This document shows, piece by piece, positions 1 to 11,163 of a stretch of 57,885 nucleotides of DNA. Every line of letters starts with the position of its first letter. Position 1 is the first letter of the stretch. The position numbers were made by a program, and so were the translations under genes. The notes beneath the pieces were generated by a model. The model searched no databases. It was not told where the DNA came from and saw only the letters and a program-made list of their open reading frames with translations. The DNA is taken from contig JAEYPY010000053.1 in NCBI GenBank assembly GCA_023410295.1, forward strand, positions 1 to 57,885, in the 5' to 3' direction. This DNA is from Pseudomonadota bacterium (GTDB lineage: Bacteria; Pseudomonadota; Alphaproteobacteria; Caulobacterales; Aquidulcibacteraceae).

Positions 1-2
1 GG

Positions 3-284
3 GCCCGGCCGCCCCCGGGGCGCGCGGCCGCGGAGTTGGCGCTCGATGCGGTGGCGACGAGTTTTCGCGTCGGTTTCCAGATCGCCATGCCGATTATCGC
101 CGCTGGGCTCATTTTTCGCGTCGGCCTTGGCGTGCTGTCGCGGCTCATTCCGCAGATTCAAGTCTTCTTCGTCGCACTGCCGCTGCAGATCATGGGCGGC
201 TTGGTCGTGATCGCGCTTGGGCTCTCGACCGGCATGCTAATCTGGCTCGATAGCCTCGAGCGCTACGCAACGTGGCTGAGGTAG
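3..284 (+). CDS. fliR: Flagellar export protein FliR, C-terminal part (5' truncated by window edge)
   Basis: This is the C-terminal ~90 residues of FliR, an inner-membrane component of the flagellar type III export gate that works with FliP, FliQ and FlhB. Two long hydrophobic helices are visible (around IAMPIIAAGLIF and FVALPLQIMGGLVVIALGL), and the protein ends in a short polar tail, as FliR does. The frame stays open to the left edge, so the true start lies outside the window. The stop is 4 nt before flhB, the usual fliR-flhB arrangement. The first 33 bases are all G or C and translate to atypical sequence, so the extreme left end is doubtful. Confidence 0.85.
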   Translation, partial: ARPPPGRAAAELALDAVATSFRVGFQIAMPIIAAGLIFRVGLGVLSRLIPQIQVFFVALPLQIMGGLVVIALGLSTGMLIWLDSLERYATWLR

Positions 285-288
285 CGCG

Positions 289-1374
289 ATGGCTGGCTCA
301 GACGACGACGACAAAACAGAAGAGCCCACACCGCGAAAGCTGGAGCAAGCGCGTGAGAAGGGCGACATTGTTTATACGCCGGAAGTGGGCGCGGCGCTTT
401 CGCTGATTGCCGCGACCGGCATCGTCGCCTTTATGTCAGGCCCGATCGTCAGCGAGATGGCGCGCGGCTTCATCGGCTTCATCGCCATGCCGGACCAGTT
501 CTCCTCCGATCCCGGCTCGCTGCGCGCGATCATGACGAGCATCATCCTGAAGCTCATGGCCATCTTCGGCCTCACCGCGCTCGCGCTCGCCGCCGCCGGC
601 ATCGCCGCGCGCTACGTGCAGGACCGCCCGACCTTCAGCGGCGAAAAGCTGACGCCCAAACTGAACAAACTCAATCCGGTCGAAGGCTTCAAACGCGTCT
701 TCGGCAAGCAGGCGTTTGCATCGTTCGTCAAATCGCTGGCCAAGCTGGTGTTGGTAGGTTTCGTATTGGCCTGGGTGCTGTGGCCGAACGATTCCACTAT
801 CGACAACATGGCGCTGCTCGATCCCGGCGCGCTGCTGCCCTTCATCAAGGACAAAGTCGTTTCGATGCTGATCGCGCTCGCCAGCGCGGCGGCGCTGCTC
901 GCGGCTGTGGACTACGTCTTCACGCGCCAGAGCTACATGAAGCGCATGCGCATGAGCCGGCGCGAGATCAAGGAAGAGATGCGCCAGAGCGACGGCGACC
1001 CGATGGTCAAGGCCAAGCTGCGCCAGATCCGTATGGAGCGCTCCCGCAAGCGCATGCTGGCGAACGTGCCGCAGGCCTCGGTCGTTATCACCAACCCGAC
1101 CCATTATGCCGTCGCGCTCAAGTACGATCCGCTGGAAACGCCCGCGCCAATCTGCTTGGCCATGGGCGTCGATGCCGTGGCGCAACGGATTCGCGAGGCG
1201 GCGGAAGAGCACAATATTCCGATCGTGGAAGATCCGCCGCTGGCGCGCGCGCTCTTCGCCACGGCGGAGATCGACCGGCCTATCCCCAAGGAACATTACG
1301 AAGCGGTGGCGAAGGTCATCGGCTTCGTCATGCGCCTGGCGCGCCGTCGTGGCCGCCAGCGCGTGCAATTGTGA
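289..1374 (+). CDS. flhB: Flagellar export switch protein FlhB
   Basis: FlhB is the substrate-specificity switch of the flagellar type III export apparatus. The 361-residue product has a charged N-terminus (DDDDKTEEPTPRKLEQAREKG), four hydrophobic segments, and a cytoplasmic domain with the self-cleavage motif NPTH at residues 269-272 followed by YAVALKY. Length and motif position match the family. It follows fliR by 4 nt and is followed 13 nt later by cckA, so the three are probably co-transcribed. The function is secure from motif and context. Confidence 0.97.
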   Translation: MAGSDDDDKTEEPTPRKLEQAREKGDIVYTPEVGAALSLIAATGIVAFMSGPIVSEMARGFIGFIAMPDQFSSDPGSLRAIMTSIILKLMAIFGLTALALAAAGIAARYVQDRPTFSGEKLTPKLNKLNPVEGFKRVFGKQAFASFVKSLAKLVLVGFVLAWVLWPNDSTIDNMALLDPGALLPFIKDKVVSMLIALASAAALLAAVDYVFTRQSYMKRMRMSRREIKEEMRQSDGDPMVKAKLRQIRMERSRKRMLANVPQASVVITNPTHYAVALKYDPLETPAPICLAMGVDAVAQRIREAAEEHNIPIVEDPPLARALFATAEIDRPIPKEHYEAVAKVIGFVMRLARRRGRQRVQL

Positions 1375-1387
1375 ATGGAGCTGCCCA

Positions 1388-3997
1388 ATGGCGGATGGTT
1401 TTCGCTTGAGCCAGCAACGTGATCGGGACCCCGAATCGGGGTCAAGTGCGCCCTCAACAGGCGCGCCAATGACTGACCACGCAGAACTCCCACCCCGCGC
1501 GAGCGGCGGGCGGCTCGATCCGCTTCAGATCCTGTTTTGGGTCTCGGTGACCGTTGGCATTGCCGCCGCGGGCGTTGCAATCACGGCCGGCCCCAGCGTC
1601 GGGCAGGCGGGCGCGGTGCTGCTCGTGCTTTTGGCCGCGGCGGGGATGGTGCTGTTTTTCTGGATGTCACGCGGCGCGGGCCGCAAGGTCGGCGCGTTTC
1701 CGGAGCGCGGCGCGATCGCGGCTACGGCGCTGCTGGGCGGCCGCAACGAGTTCGGGCTGATCGAAGCGCTGGATGAAGCCGCGCTCATCACCGACAGCCA
1801 TTTGTCGCCGATCGTCGCCAATGCGGCGTATGTCGATATCGCGGCGGCTGCCGGCGTGCTGGGCGACAGCGATCGCCCGCCGATGCTGAGCCGCTTGTTC
1901 GGCGCTGATCCGATGTTGTCCGCGCCGATGTTCCGGTTGTCCAAAGCGGCGCAGCTTGGCCAGTCGCGGCGTGAGGATTTGCCGGCGACGGCGGCGCTCA
2001 ACGGCAAGCACACGCGCTATGAAGCCTCCGTCGGACCCATGCCGGGCGGCTATGTGCTGTGGCGCTTGCGCGAAGTCGCGGGTGCGCATGGTGAAGCCGA
2101 CGCAAGCGGCGACGATGGCCGCCAGCTTTTTCTCGATGATTCTCCAGTCGGATTCTTCGCTGCGCGCGCCGACGGCACGATCGTCTACATGAACAGGGCG
2201 CTGCGTTCGGTGCTCGGCCTCGGCGACGATCCTTCGCTGCTGCGGGTCAAGGATTTCGTCAAAGAAGACGCCGCGCGCCTCCTGCGCCGCGATCGCCGCG
2301 GCTTCGGCCCCGCGCGCACGCGCGTCACGTTGCGCGGCATCGACGGGCACGAAACCCAGGCCTCCGCGCTTTCGTTCTGGCCGGTCGAGGACGTGGATGG
2401 CGCGGCGCGCACGTTCGTGTTCTTCGCCGATGCCGAAGCGCCTGACGCGCAAGCGCCGGTGCGGACTGAAACCATCAGCGATGGCGGCGTTTTCGCCAAC
2501 GCCCCGTTCGGCATGGCTGTGCTCGATGGCGGCGACCCCGCGTCTGCGGCGCTGCTTGACGCCAACGGCGCGCTGATGGAGATGACCCAGGGCCGCGCCA
2601 CGCCCAGCGCCGCCTTCGCTGACCTGTTCGAAGCATCCGAAGGTCCGGCGGCGCTTGGTCATCGTTTGCGCCAATCGTTGAATGACCCGATCGAGATGAC
2701 GCTGGCGACATCCCCGCCGACTGCGGTGCACGTGCAGTTCGCGCGCACGCCGGAAGGGCGCGGCATCGCCTATGTTCTGAACGTCACGCAGCAGCGTGAA
2801 CTCGAAACGCGCCTGGCGCAGAGCGAAAAGATGCGGGAGATCGGCGAACTCGCCGCGGGCGTCGCGCACGACTTCAACAATCTGCTGACGGTGGTGATGC
2901 AGACCTGCTCGACGCTGCTGCGCCGTCACCCGGTGGGCGATGCGGACTATCCGATGCTGCGTGAGATTTCCGACCACGCCGTCACGGCCAAGGAGCTCTC
3001 GGAAATGCTGCGCGCCTATGCGCGTCAGCAGACCTTCGCGCGCGAAGTGTTCGATGTCGGTGACTTCATCGGCTCCAAGCAGGAGTTGATCCGCCGCATC
3101 ATGGGCTCGGCGATCCCCTACGAAATCCGGCATGGCCGCGATTTGCCGTACGTGAAGGTCGATAAGACGCAGCTTGAGCGGGTGCTGGTCAACCTCGCCA
3201 CCAATGCGCGCGATGCAATGACGCCGAAGGGTTCGCCGATGGCGAAAGACGGCAAGCTCACGGTGCGGACGTCGGTCGTCACTGCGGAGACCGCGCGCGG
3301 CTTTGGCCACAACCCGATCGAAGATGGCCGCTATGTGATGATCGAGGTGGAAGACACCGGCGGCGGCATCAAGCCGGAGCATCAGGCCAAGATCTTCCGT
3401 CCGTATCACTCGACCAAGGAAGCCGGCAAAGGTACGGGCCTCGGCCTTGCCACCAGCTATGGCATCATCAAGCAATCGGGCGGCTACATCTTTTTCACCT
3501 CAAAGCTGGGCGTCGGCACCACGTTCCGCATCTTCCTGCCGGAATACACGCCGACGCCGGAAGAGCTGGAAGAGATCGCGGCGAAGGAACGCGAGCTGAT
3601 TGCGCCGGCGCCTAAGGATGTCTCCGGCCGCGGCAAGATTCTGTTCGTCGAGGACCTCGTGCCCGTGCGCCGCGCCACCGTGCGCAACTTGAAAGAGTGC
3701 GGTTACGAAGTCGAAGAGGCCGGTGACGGTCAGGAAGCGCTCGACATCATGGCCGCCAAGCCCGGCGCGTTCGACATCATCATTTCCGACGTGTCGATGC
3801 CGATCATGACCGGCCCCGAAATGCTCGAAGAAGCCGATCCCGCGATGATCGGCAACGCGAAGGTGCTCTTTCTTTCCGGCTATGCGCCGGAAAGCTTCAG
3901 TCACATGCTCGAGCGCTACCCGGTGCACTATCTCAGCAAGCCGGTGACGATGGAGCAGTTGGTCGGGCGCGTGAAGGAGCTGCTGAGCGCCGCGTGA
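1388..3997 (+). CDS. cckA: Hybrid sensor histidine kinase CckA
   Basis: CckA is the membrane hybrid kinase that, in Caulobacter and relatives, feeds phosphate through ChpT to CtrA. The 869-residue product has two membrane segments near residues 45-100, a PAS-like region, a second clear PAS (SPVGFFAARADGTIVYMN), a HisKA domain with the phosphorylated histidine at residue 494 (AAGVAHDFNNLL), a HATPase domain with the N box NLATNARDAM and G boxes (DTGGGI, GTGLGL), and a C-terminal receiver with phospho-acceptor Asp801 (IIISDVSMPIMTG). A GGAG lies 7 nt before the ATG at 1388. An in-frame ATG at 1469 is a weaker alternative start. The HDFNN type H box and position next to flhB support CckA over a generic hybrid kinase. 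Confidence 0.93.
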   Translation: MADGFRLSQQRDRDPESGSSAPSTGAPMTDHAELPPRASGGRLDPLQILFWVSVTVGIAAAGVAITAGPSVGQAGAVLLVLLAAAGMVLFFWMSRGAGRKVGAFPERGAIAATALLGGRNEFGLIEALDEAALITDSHLSPIVANAAYVDIAAAAGVLGDSDRPPMLSRLFGADPMLSAPMFRLSKAAQLGQSRREDLPATAALNGKHTRYEASVGPMPGGYVLWRLREVAGAHGEADASGDDGRQLFLDDSPVGFFAARADGTIVYMNRALRSVLGLGDDPSLLRVKDFVKEDAARLLRRDRRGFGPARTRVTLRGIDGHETQASALSFWPVEDVDGAARTFVFFADAEAPDAQAPVRTETISDGGVFANAPFGMAVLDGGDPASAALLDANGALMEMTQGRATPSAAFADLFEASEGPAALGHRLRQSLNDPIEMTLATSPPTAVHVQFARTPEGRGIAYVLNVTQQRELETRLAQSEKMREIGELAAGVAHDFNNLLTVVMQTCSTLLRRHPVGDADYPMLREISDHAVTAKELSEMLRAYARQQTFAREVFDVGDFIGSKQELIRRIMGSAIPYEIRHGRDLPYVKVDKTQLERVLVNLATNARDAMTPKGSPMAKDGKLTVRTSVVTAETARGFGHNPIEDGRYVMIEVEDTGGGIKPEHQAKIFRPYHSTKEAGKGTGLGLATSYGIIKQSGGYIFFTSKLGVGTTFRIFLPEYTPTPEELEEIAAKERELIAPAPKDVSGRGKILFVEDLVPVRRATVRNLKECGYEVEEAGDGQEALDIMAAKPGAFDIIISDVSMPIMTGPEMLEEADPAMIGNAKVLFLSGYAPESFSHMLERYPVHYLSKPVTMEQLVGRVKELLSAA

Positions 3998-4066
3998 TGC
4001 GGCGCGCCGTGTTGATCCGTGTGCGTTGCGAGCTAGTTACGCTGGAATTCCGCTTAGGCGCACTGG

Positions 4067-4282
4067 ATGAAAATCGTCGTCTTCATTATCGGCGCCATCC
4101 TTGTCCTGCTGGGCGGGCTTTGGCTGGTGCAGGGATTAGGCCTCGCGCAGATCGAGCCCATCGCCTGCGTTGCGGAATGCACGCCGCTGGAAGGACCATC
4201 GCTCACTTGGGCCGTGATCGGCGCCGCGACACTCGCGGTCGGCGTCGCGGTCATCCTCTATGGTCGAAAACACCGCAGCTAG
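4067..4282 (+). CDS. Small two-helix membrane protein, unknown function
   Basis: This 71-residue product is not recognised. It shows two strong transmembrane helices (about residues 3-26 and 47-66) joined by a loop with two cysteines (IACVAECTP), and it ends in a basic tail (YGRKHRS). That arrangement would place the cysteine loop outside the membrane, where it could form a disulfide. It lies 69 nt after cckA on the same strand. Codon use resembles its neighbours. Confidence 0.65.
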   Translation: MKIVVFIIGAILVLLGGLWLVQGLGLAQIEPIACVAECTPLEGPSLTWAVIGAATLAVGVAVILYGRKHRS

Positions 4283-4355
4283 GCTTCCAGAGTGCAGGCG
4301 AGCGCGTGCCGCTCTCTTGACGGGCAATCATGGCCGCTGGCCTCAAACGCGTGAG

Positions 4356-4589
4356 TCAGCGCGCGCTTTTGCGTTCGCGCTTGGCGGCAAGGATGGCGAG
4401 CTTTTCGCTGGGGGGATAAACGACGACGCCGCCATCGGGAGCGGTGACGATCACGATGTCGGGGTTGGGCTTCTGGATGAAGCCGGCCGGGCGCGACAGC
4501 GCGGCAGTGTGGACGCGGAAAGAAGCGACGCCCTCAAGCGTTGCGGGATGACTGCCGCGGGGTGGCAGCGGCGCCAGGGACGATGCCAT
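4356..4589 (-). CDS. Small hypothetical protein
   Basis: This is a 77-residue product with no recognised domain. The N-terminus is rich in Pro, Ala and Ser, the middle has a short beta-like stretch (DIVIVTAPDGGVVVY), and the C-terminus is basic (KRERKSAR). A GGAGAGG sequence about 9 nt before the ATG on the minus strand supports translation. It is transcribed away from recA, and the 288-nt gap between them holds the SOS promoter. A soluble cytoplasmic protein is likely. Confidence 0.55.
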   Translation of the reverse strand: MASSLAPLPPRGSHPATLEGVASFRVHTAALSRPAGFIQKPNPDIVIVTAPDGGVVVYPPSEKLAILAAKRERKSAR

Positions 4590-4768
4590 CGCGCGATCCT
4601 CTCCGTTTTCCCCTCGGAACTACTTAACGCCGAACTTGGCGGTTAGGGAATAGCGATTGCTGATCGGGGCTCGGGATTGGGGCGCTGAGGTTAGTGGTCG
4701 TTTCGCCCGGCCGCACATTATCTAGCGCGTTCCGATCCCCGGCGTGGAATACGCAATCCTACGCGTAT

Positions 4769-4783
4769 GTTCTACTTGTGTTC
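4769..4783 (+). promoter_or_regulatory. LexA (SOS) box upstream of recA
   Basis: The sequence reads GTTC-TACTTGT-GTTC, an exact match to the alphaproteobacterial LexA operator GTTC-N7-GTTC. It lies 95 nt before the recA start. A candidate promoter overlaps it: TTGTGT at 4776-4781, a 17-nt spacer, and TACATA at 4799-4804. Bound LexA would block that promoter. The second half-site is also the left arm of a GTTC-TTA-GAAC palindrome (4780-4790). Confidence 0.85.
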
Positions 4784-4877
4784 TTAGAACAAAGGCGGTA
4801 CATACGATTCCTGATCGAGGTGATGACGAGGCCGGTGGCGCGAGCGCTGGACTCAGGGCCTAAGGGAGGCGGAAACC

Positions 4878-5960
4878 ATGGCGACCAAGCTGAAGCTTGT
4901 TGAGGCGGAAGTGGAAACGGACAAGCAGAAGGCGTTGGCCGCAGCGCTGAAGCAGATCGATCAGGCCTTCGGCAAAGGCTCGGTCATGCGTCTCGGCGAA
5001 AAGCCGGTGGTGGAGGTCGAGGCGGTCTCGACCGGCTCGCTCTCGCTCGACATCGCGCTCGGCATCGGCGGGCTGCCCAAGGGCCGCATCGTTGAAATCT
5101 ACGGTCCCGAGAGCTCGGGCAAGACCACTCTGGCGCTGCACTGCATCGCCGAAGCGCAGAAGTCCGGCGGCGTGTGCGCCTTCGTCGATGCTGAACACGC
5201 GCTCGATCCGATCTATGCGCGCAAGCTCGGCGTCGATCTCGACGATCTCCTGGTCTCGCAGCCCGACACGGGCGAACAGGCGCTCGAAATCACCGACACA
5301 CTGGTGCGCTCCGGCGCGATCGATGTGCTGGTCGTCGACTCGGTTGCGGCGCTGACGCCGCGCGCGGAAATCGAAGGCGAGATGGGCGACAGCCTGCCGG
5401 GTCTGCAGGCGCGCCTTATGAGCCAGGCGCTGCGCAAGCTGACGGCCTCGATCAACAAGTCGAAGACGCTGGTCATCTTCATCAACCAGATCCGCATGAA
5501 GATCGGCGTCATGTACGGCAACCCGGAAACAACGACGGGCGGCAACGCGCTGAAGTTCTACGCCTCGGTCCGTCTCGACATCCGCCGCACCGGCCAGATC
5601 AAGGAACGCGACGAGGTGATCGGCTCGGAAACGCGCGTGAAGGTGGTCAAGAACAAGGTCGCGCCGCCGTTCAAGCAGGTTTCGTTCGACATCATCTATG
5701 GCGAAGGCGTCTCCAAGACCGGCGAACTGATTGAGCTCGGCGTCAAGGCCGGCGTGATCGACAAGTCCGGCGCCTGGTACGCCTACGGCTCGCAGAAGAT
5801 CGGCCAAGGCAAGGAAGCCGCGCGCCGCTTCTTGAAGGAAAACCGCGCCGTGGCGCTCGAGATCGAGGACCGCATCCGCGGCAAGTCCAATGCGGTGGCG
5901 GATGCGATGTATTCGCCGCCGACGGACGATGAAGCCAAGGACGCCGCCGAAGGCGAGTGA
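4878..5960 (+). CDS. recA: Recombinase RecA
   Basis: RecA is the DNA-dependent ATPase of homologous recombination and the co-protease that triggers LexA self-cleavage. The 360-residue product carries Walker A GPESSGKTT at residues 76-84, the loop containing NQIRMKIGVMYGNPETTTGG, and the acidic C-terminal tail typical of the family. GGGAGG lies 8 nt before the ATG. The SOS box upstream indicates DNA-damage induction. It is a single-gene unit with no clear hairpin terminator after it. Confidence 0.98.
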   Translation: MATKLKLVEAEVETDKQKALAAALKQIDQAFGKGSVMRLGEKPVVEVEAVSTGSLSLDIALGIGGLPKGRIVEIYGPESSGKTTLALHCIAEAQKSGGVCAFVDAEHALDPIYARKLGVDLDDLLVSQPDTGEQALEITDTLVRSGAIDVLVVDSVAALTPRAEIEGEMGDSLPGLQARLMSQALRKLTASINKSKTLVIFINQIRMKIGVMYGNPETTTGGNALKFYASVRLDIRRTGQIKERDEVIGSETRVKVVKNKVAPPFKQVSFDIIYGEGVSKTGELIELGVKAGVIDKSGAWYAYGSQKIGQGKEAARRFLKENRAVALEIEDRIRGKSNAVADAMYSPPTDDEAKDAAEGE

Positions 5961-6070
5961 TCTTGCGGCGCATGAGTTTTCGCTGGCCGGTTCGGGGCGT
6001 GTAGCCGACCCGACCCCATGCCCTGGCCCATGACCCCGGGCCGGCCGGCGAATTCCGAACGGAGGCCGCC

Positions 6071-6496
6071 ATGGAGCCGCGCGTTTCTCTGATCACCTTG
6101 GGTGTTGAGGATTTGGCGCGGGCGCGCGCCTTCTACGAGCGCCTTGGTTTCAAGGCTTCCTCGGTCGGGGGCGGTGAGGTGGTGTTCTTTCAGGCCGGCG
6201 CGCTCGCGTTATGCCTTTTCCCGCGCAAGAGCCTCGCCTGTGATGCGAACGTCCCCGTTGACGGCGCCGGTTTCCGCGCCATCGCGCTTGCTCACAATGT
6301 CCGCACTAAGGATGGGGTCGACGCCAGTATCGCGGAGGCCGAAGCGGCAGGGGCTACGGTCGTGAAGCCGGCGGAGGACGCGCCCTGGGGCGGTCGTTCA
6401 GGTTATTTCGCCGATCCTGACGGGCACCTCTGGGAAGTCGCCTGGAATCCGCACTTCCCATTGGCCGAAGACGGGGCGCTGTCGCTGCCGGCGTGA
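6071..6496 (+). CDS. VOC-superfamily (glyoxalase/bleomycin-resistance-like) protein
   Basis: The 141-residue product has the vicinal-oxygen-chelate fold signature: an N-terminal VSLITLGVEDLARARAFYERLGF module, then a second half ending GGRSGYFADPDGHLWEVAWNP. A single short chain of this kind normally works as a dimer with a metal-binding site at the interface. GGAGG lies just before the ATG. The substrate cannot be read from the sequence. It sits alone between recA and alaS. Confidence 0.85.
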   Translation: MEPRVSLITLGVEDLARARAFYERLGFKASSVGGGEVVFFQAGALALCLFPRKSLACDANVPVDGAGFRAIALAHNVRTKDGVDASIAEAEAAGATVVKPAEDAPWGGRSGYFADPDGHLWEVAWNPHFPLAEDGALSLPA

Positions 6497-6534
6497 CGGT
6501 CCAGCGCTTGGCGCGCCCCGGCGCACTACCTATA

Positions 6535-6563
6535 CCAAGCCCCGCACCTCTGATTTGGCTTGG
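6535..6563 (+). promoter_or_regulatory. Stem-loop just upstream of alaS
   Basis: A perfect 7-bp inverted repeat, CCAAGCC (6535-6541) and GGCTTGG (6557-6563), brackets a 15-nt loop and ends 5 nt before the preferred alaS ATG. The 3' arm covers the only G-rich stretch near that start, so it could affect ribosome access. There is no T-tract, so it does not look like a terminator. Confidence 0.35.
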
Positions 6564-6568
6564 GTTAC

Positions 6569-9234
<2,666 letters not shown>

Positions 9235-9238
<4 letters not shown>

Positions 9239-9750
9239 CCGCGTTCAGGTATCGCGACGCGGTTGAAAGCGATGCTGCAGCGCTTGCCGCCTTTGCAAGC
9301 GAGAGCTGGGCGCGCACGTTCGCGCATGTCGGCTATCCGCCGGCGGACCTCCAAGCCTATTTGAGCAAGAGCTTTGGCGCAGAGATTCAGCGCGCGGAGA
9401 TTGCGGATCCCGAGGTGCGCTATCGCCTTGCGTTCGATAATCAGGGCGTCGCCGGCTATTGCATGATGGGCGTGCTGGCAATGCCGGTCGATGACGCCAA
9501 TGCGCTTGAGCTGCATCGGCTCTATGTGGATGAGCGCGCGAAAGGCAAAGGCGTCGCCGATGCGCTTATGCAAGACTGTATCGCCTGGGCGAAGGCCAAG
9601 GGCGCGAAGACGCTTTATCTCAGCGTCTGGGAGAACAACGAACGCGCGCAGCGCTTCTATCGCCGCTTCGGATTCGAAGATTTCAGCGAGTGGGATTTCA
9701 TGGTCGGCGAGACCGCGGACCGTGATTTGATCTGGCGATTGAGTCTTTAG
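9235..9750 (+). CDS. GNAT-family N-acetyltransferase
   Basis: The 171-residue product has the acetyl-CoA binding core of the GNAT fold: LYVDERAKGKGVADALM, then LYLSVWENNERAQRFYRRFGF. It starts at a GTG overlapping the alaS stop (GTGA), so translational coupling to alaS is likely. The acceptor substrate is unknown. Coupling to a tRNA synthetase gene does not by itself show a role in translation. Confidence 0.85.
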
Positions 9751-9783
9751 AGGGTGGTCTGAAGACCGCGCTCCACTCAGTAA

Positions 9784-9838
9784 CGTCTCCGAAACCAAAT
9801 CAGTCGCTTTTGGACGACTCGATTCGGTTGTGGGGACG
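9784..9838 (+). promoter_or_regulatory. Long hairpin sequestering the ribosome binding site of the 9844 gene
   Basis: Two arms, 9784-9806 and 9815-9838, pair around an 8-nt loop (CTTTTGGA). I count 21 base pairs, two of them G-T in DNA terms, with two mismatches and one bulged C at 9820. The 3' arm contains GGGGA (9832-9836), the best Shine-Dalgarno candidate for the ATG at 9844. In RNA this would hide the ribosome binding site. There is no T-tract after the hairpin, so a terminator is unlikely. Confidence 0.6.
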
Positions 9839-9843
9839 CCGAC

Positions 9844-10185
9844 ATGACGCAAAACGATGCACTGGCCGCTTATCTCGGGCCAGAGCTTTTCGAGCGGCTG
9901 CAATGGAGCCAGCTCAACTGTGAACAACGTGAAGCGATTCTCTCGGTGTTCCGAGTCGGATTGAGCGCCGGGGCGCAGTCGGGGTCGGTGGCGACCATCG
10001 ATTGCGTGCTTGGCCGCGGCAAGGTGATGATCACCGAAGACGGCTCGCGCTGGGCCGCGCGCGAGCGCGACGATGCCGAACTGATCGAGGACTGGGGCGC
10101 CGGCGCGCTGGTGGCGATCCACCGCCAGCTGATCTACCGGCTGGATCCGTATCAGGCGGCGGAAGTGGAGCTGCTGCAGCTGTAA
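9844..10185 (+). CDS. Hypothetical protein (113 aa) behind a structured leader
   Basis: No family is recognised. The 113-residue product looks soluble and has a helical N-terminus (ALAAYLGPELFERLQWSQLNCEQREAILSVFRVG), a beta-rich middle (SVATIDCVLGRGKVMITEDGSRW), and an acidic C-terminus ending YQAAEVELLQL. There is no signal peptide or membrane helix. The gene is preceded by an unusually stable hairpin that covers its ribosome binding site, which suggests post-transcriptional control. It is 89 nt upstream of the crotonase gene on the same strand. Confidence 0.75.
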   Translation: MTQNDALAAYLGPELFERLQWSQLNCEQREAILSVFRVGLSAGAQSGSVATIDCVLGRGKVMITEDGSRWAARERDDAELIEDWGAGALVAIHRQLIYRLDPYQAAEVELLQL

Positions 10186-10274
10186 CGGCGGCAGTCGGCG
10201 GTGCTTTTATTTGGCTTGCGGAACGTAACGGCAAGAGCGTTAACGTTCGACCATCGACTGCCGAAGAGGCCGCC

Positions 10275-11156
10275 ATGACTTACGAAACGATCACGCTCAC
10301 AATCGCCGACAAGATCGCGACGCTCACACTCAACCGGCCCGACCGGATGAATGCGTTCACCGATCAGATGGTGCGCGACATGGTGGCGGCGTTCAATGAA
10401 ACCGACGCCAACGACGATGTGCGCGTCGTCATCGTCACCGGCGCGGGGCGCGCGTTTTGCGCCGGCGCGGATCTGGGCGCGGGCGGGGCGACGTTCGATT
10501 ACGAAAAGCGTTTCGCCGCGCGCGGCGGCCAAGGCGCGTTCGACATTGAGCGATCGCGAGATGGCGGCGGCATTGTCGGCGTGCGCATCTATGAAAGCTT
10601 GAAGCCGGTGATCGCCGCGATCAACGGCGCGGCGGTCGGCGTCGGCGCGACGATGACGTTGCCTATGGACATTCGCCTTGCCGTCGAAGGCGCGAAGATG
10701 GGCTTTGTGTTCGCGCGGCGCGGCATCGTGCCGGAGACGCTCTCGTCCTATTTCCTGCCGCGCCTCGTCGGCGTGCAGACCGCGCTTGAGTGGACCATGA
10801 CCGGCCGCGTGTTTACGAGCGAGGAGGCGCATCAGCGCGGGCTGGTGCGCTCGCTGCATAAGCCGGATGAGCTTTTGCCGGCTGCGCATGCGCTGGCGCG
10901 CGAGATTGCGGACAACACGGCGCCGGTTTCGGTCGCGTTGGCGCGGCGGATGATGCTGGACATGCTGGATGCGAGCCATCCGATGGAAGCACATCGGCTT
11001 GAAAGCCGTTTGATGGTGGCGCGCGGGCAGTCAGGCGACGCTAAAGAGGGCGTGACATCGTTCTTGGAAAAGCGTGCGCCGGCTTATCCCGACAAGGTTT
11101 CGCGCGACTTGCCGCAGCCGTTCCCCTGGCGGCCGACGCCGCCGTTTAAGGAATAG
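10275..11156 (+). CDS. Enoyl-CoA hydratase/isomerase (crotonase) family protein
   Basis: The 293-residue product has the crotonase fold: ATLTLNRPDRMNAF at the N-terminus, the oxyanion-hole segment GRAFCAGADL, and a second oxyanion-hole segment AINGAAVGVGATMTLPMDIRLA, followed by RRGIVPE with a likely catalytic Glu. The C-terminus (FLEKRAPAYPDKVSRDLPQPFPWRPTPPF, shown only in part here as the FLEKR region) fits enoyl-CoA hydratases. GAGG precedes the ATG at 10275. The frame is open further upstream, but that part reads as an out-of-frame copy of the preceding gene. Confidence 0.92.
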   Translation: MTYETITLTIADKIATLTLNRPDRMNAFTDQMVRDMVAAFNETDANDDVRVVIVTGAGRAFCAGADLGAGGATFDYEKRFAARGGQGAFDIERSRDGGGIVGVRIYESLKPVIAAINGAAVGVGATMTLPMDIRLAVEGAKMGFVFARRGIVPETLSSYFLPRLVGVQTALEWTMTGRVFTSEEAHQRGLVRSLHKPDELLPAAHALAREIADNTAPVSVALARRMMLDMLDASHPMEAHRLESRLMVARGQSGDAKEGVTSFLEKRAPAYPDKVSRDLPQPFPWRPTPPFKE

Positions 11157-11163
11157 TGTGGCG

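Noticed and set aside
1667..3475. 602-codon frame antisense to cckA
   Set aside because: Shadow frame rich in Arg, His and Ala, with no domain. The plus-strand kinase motifs are unambiguous.
4260..4646. 128-codon plus-strand frame after the small membrane protein
   Set aside because: It is antisense to the 4356-4589 gene and has no ribosome binding site. The minus-strand frame has one.
4860..5807. 315-codon frame antisense to recA
   Set aside because: Shadow of recA, with no recognisable protein features.
9751..9838. Rho-independent terminator for the alaS unit
   Set aside because: The hairpin has no T-tract, and it directly covers the ribosome binding site of the next gene.
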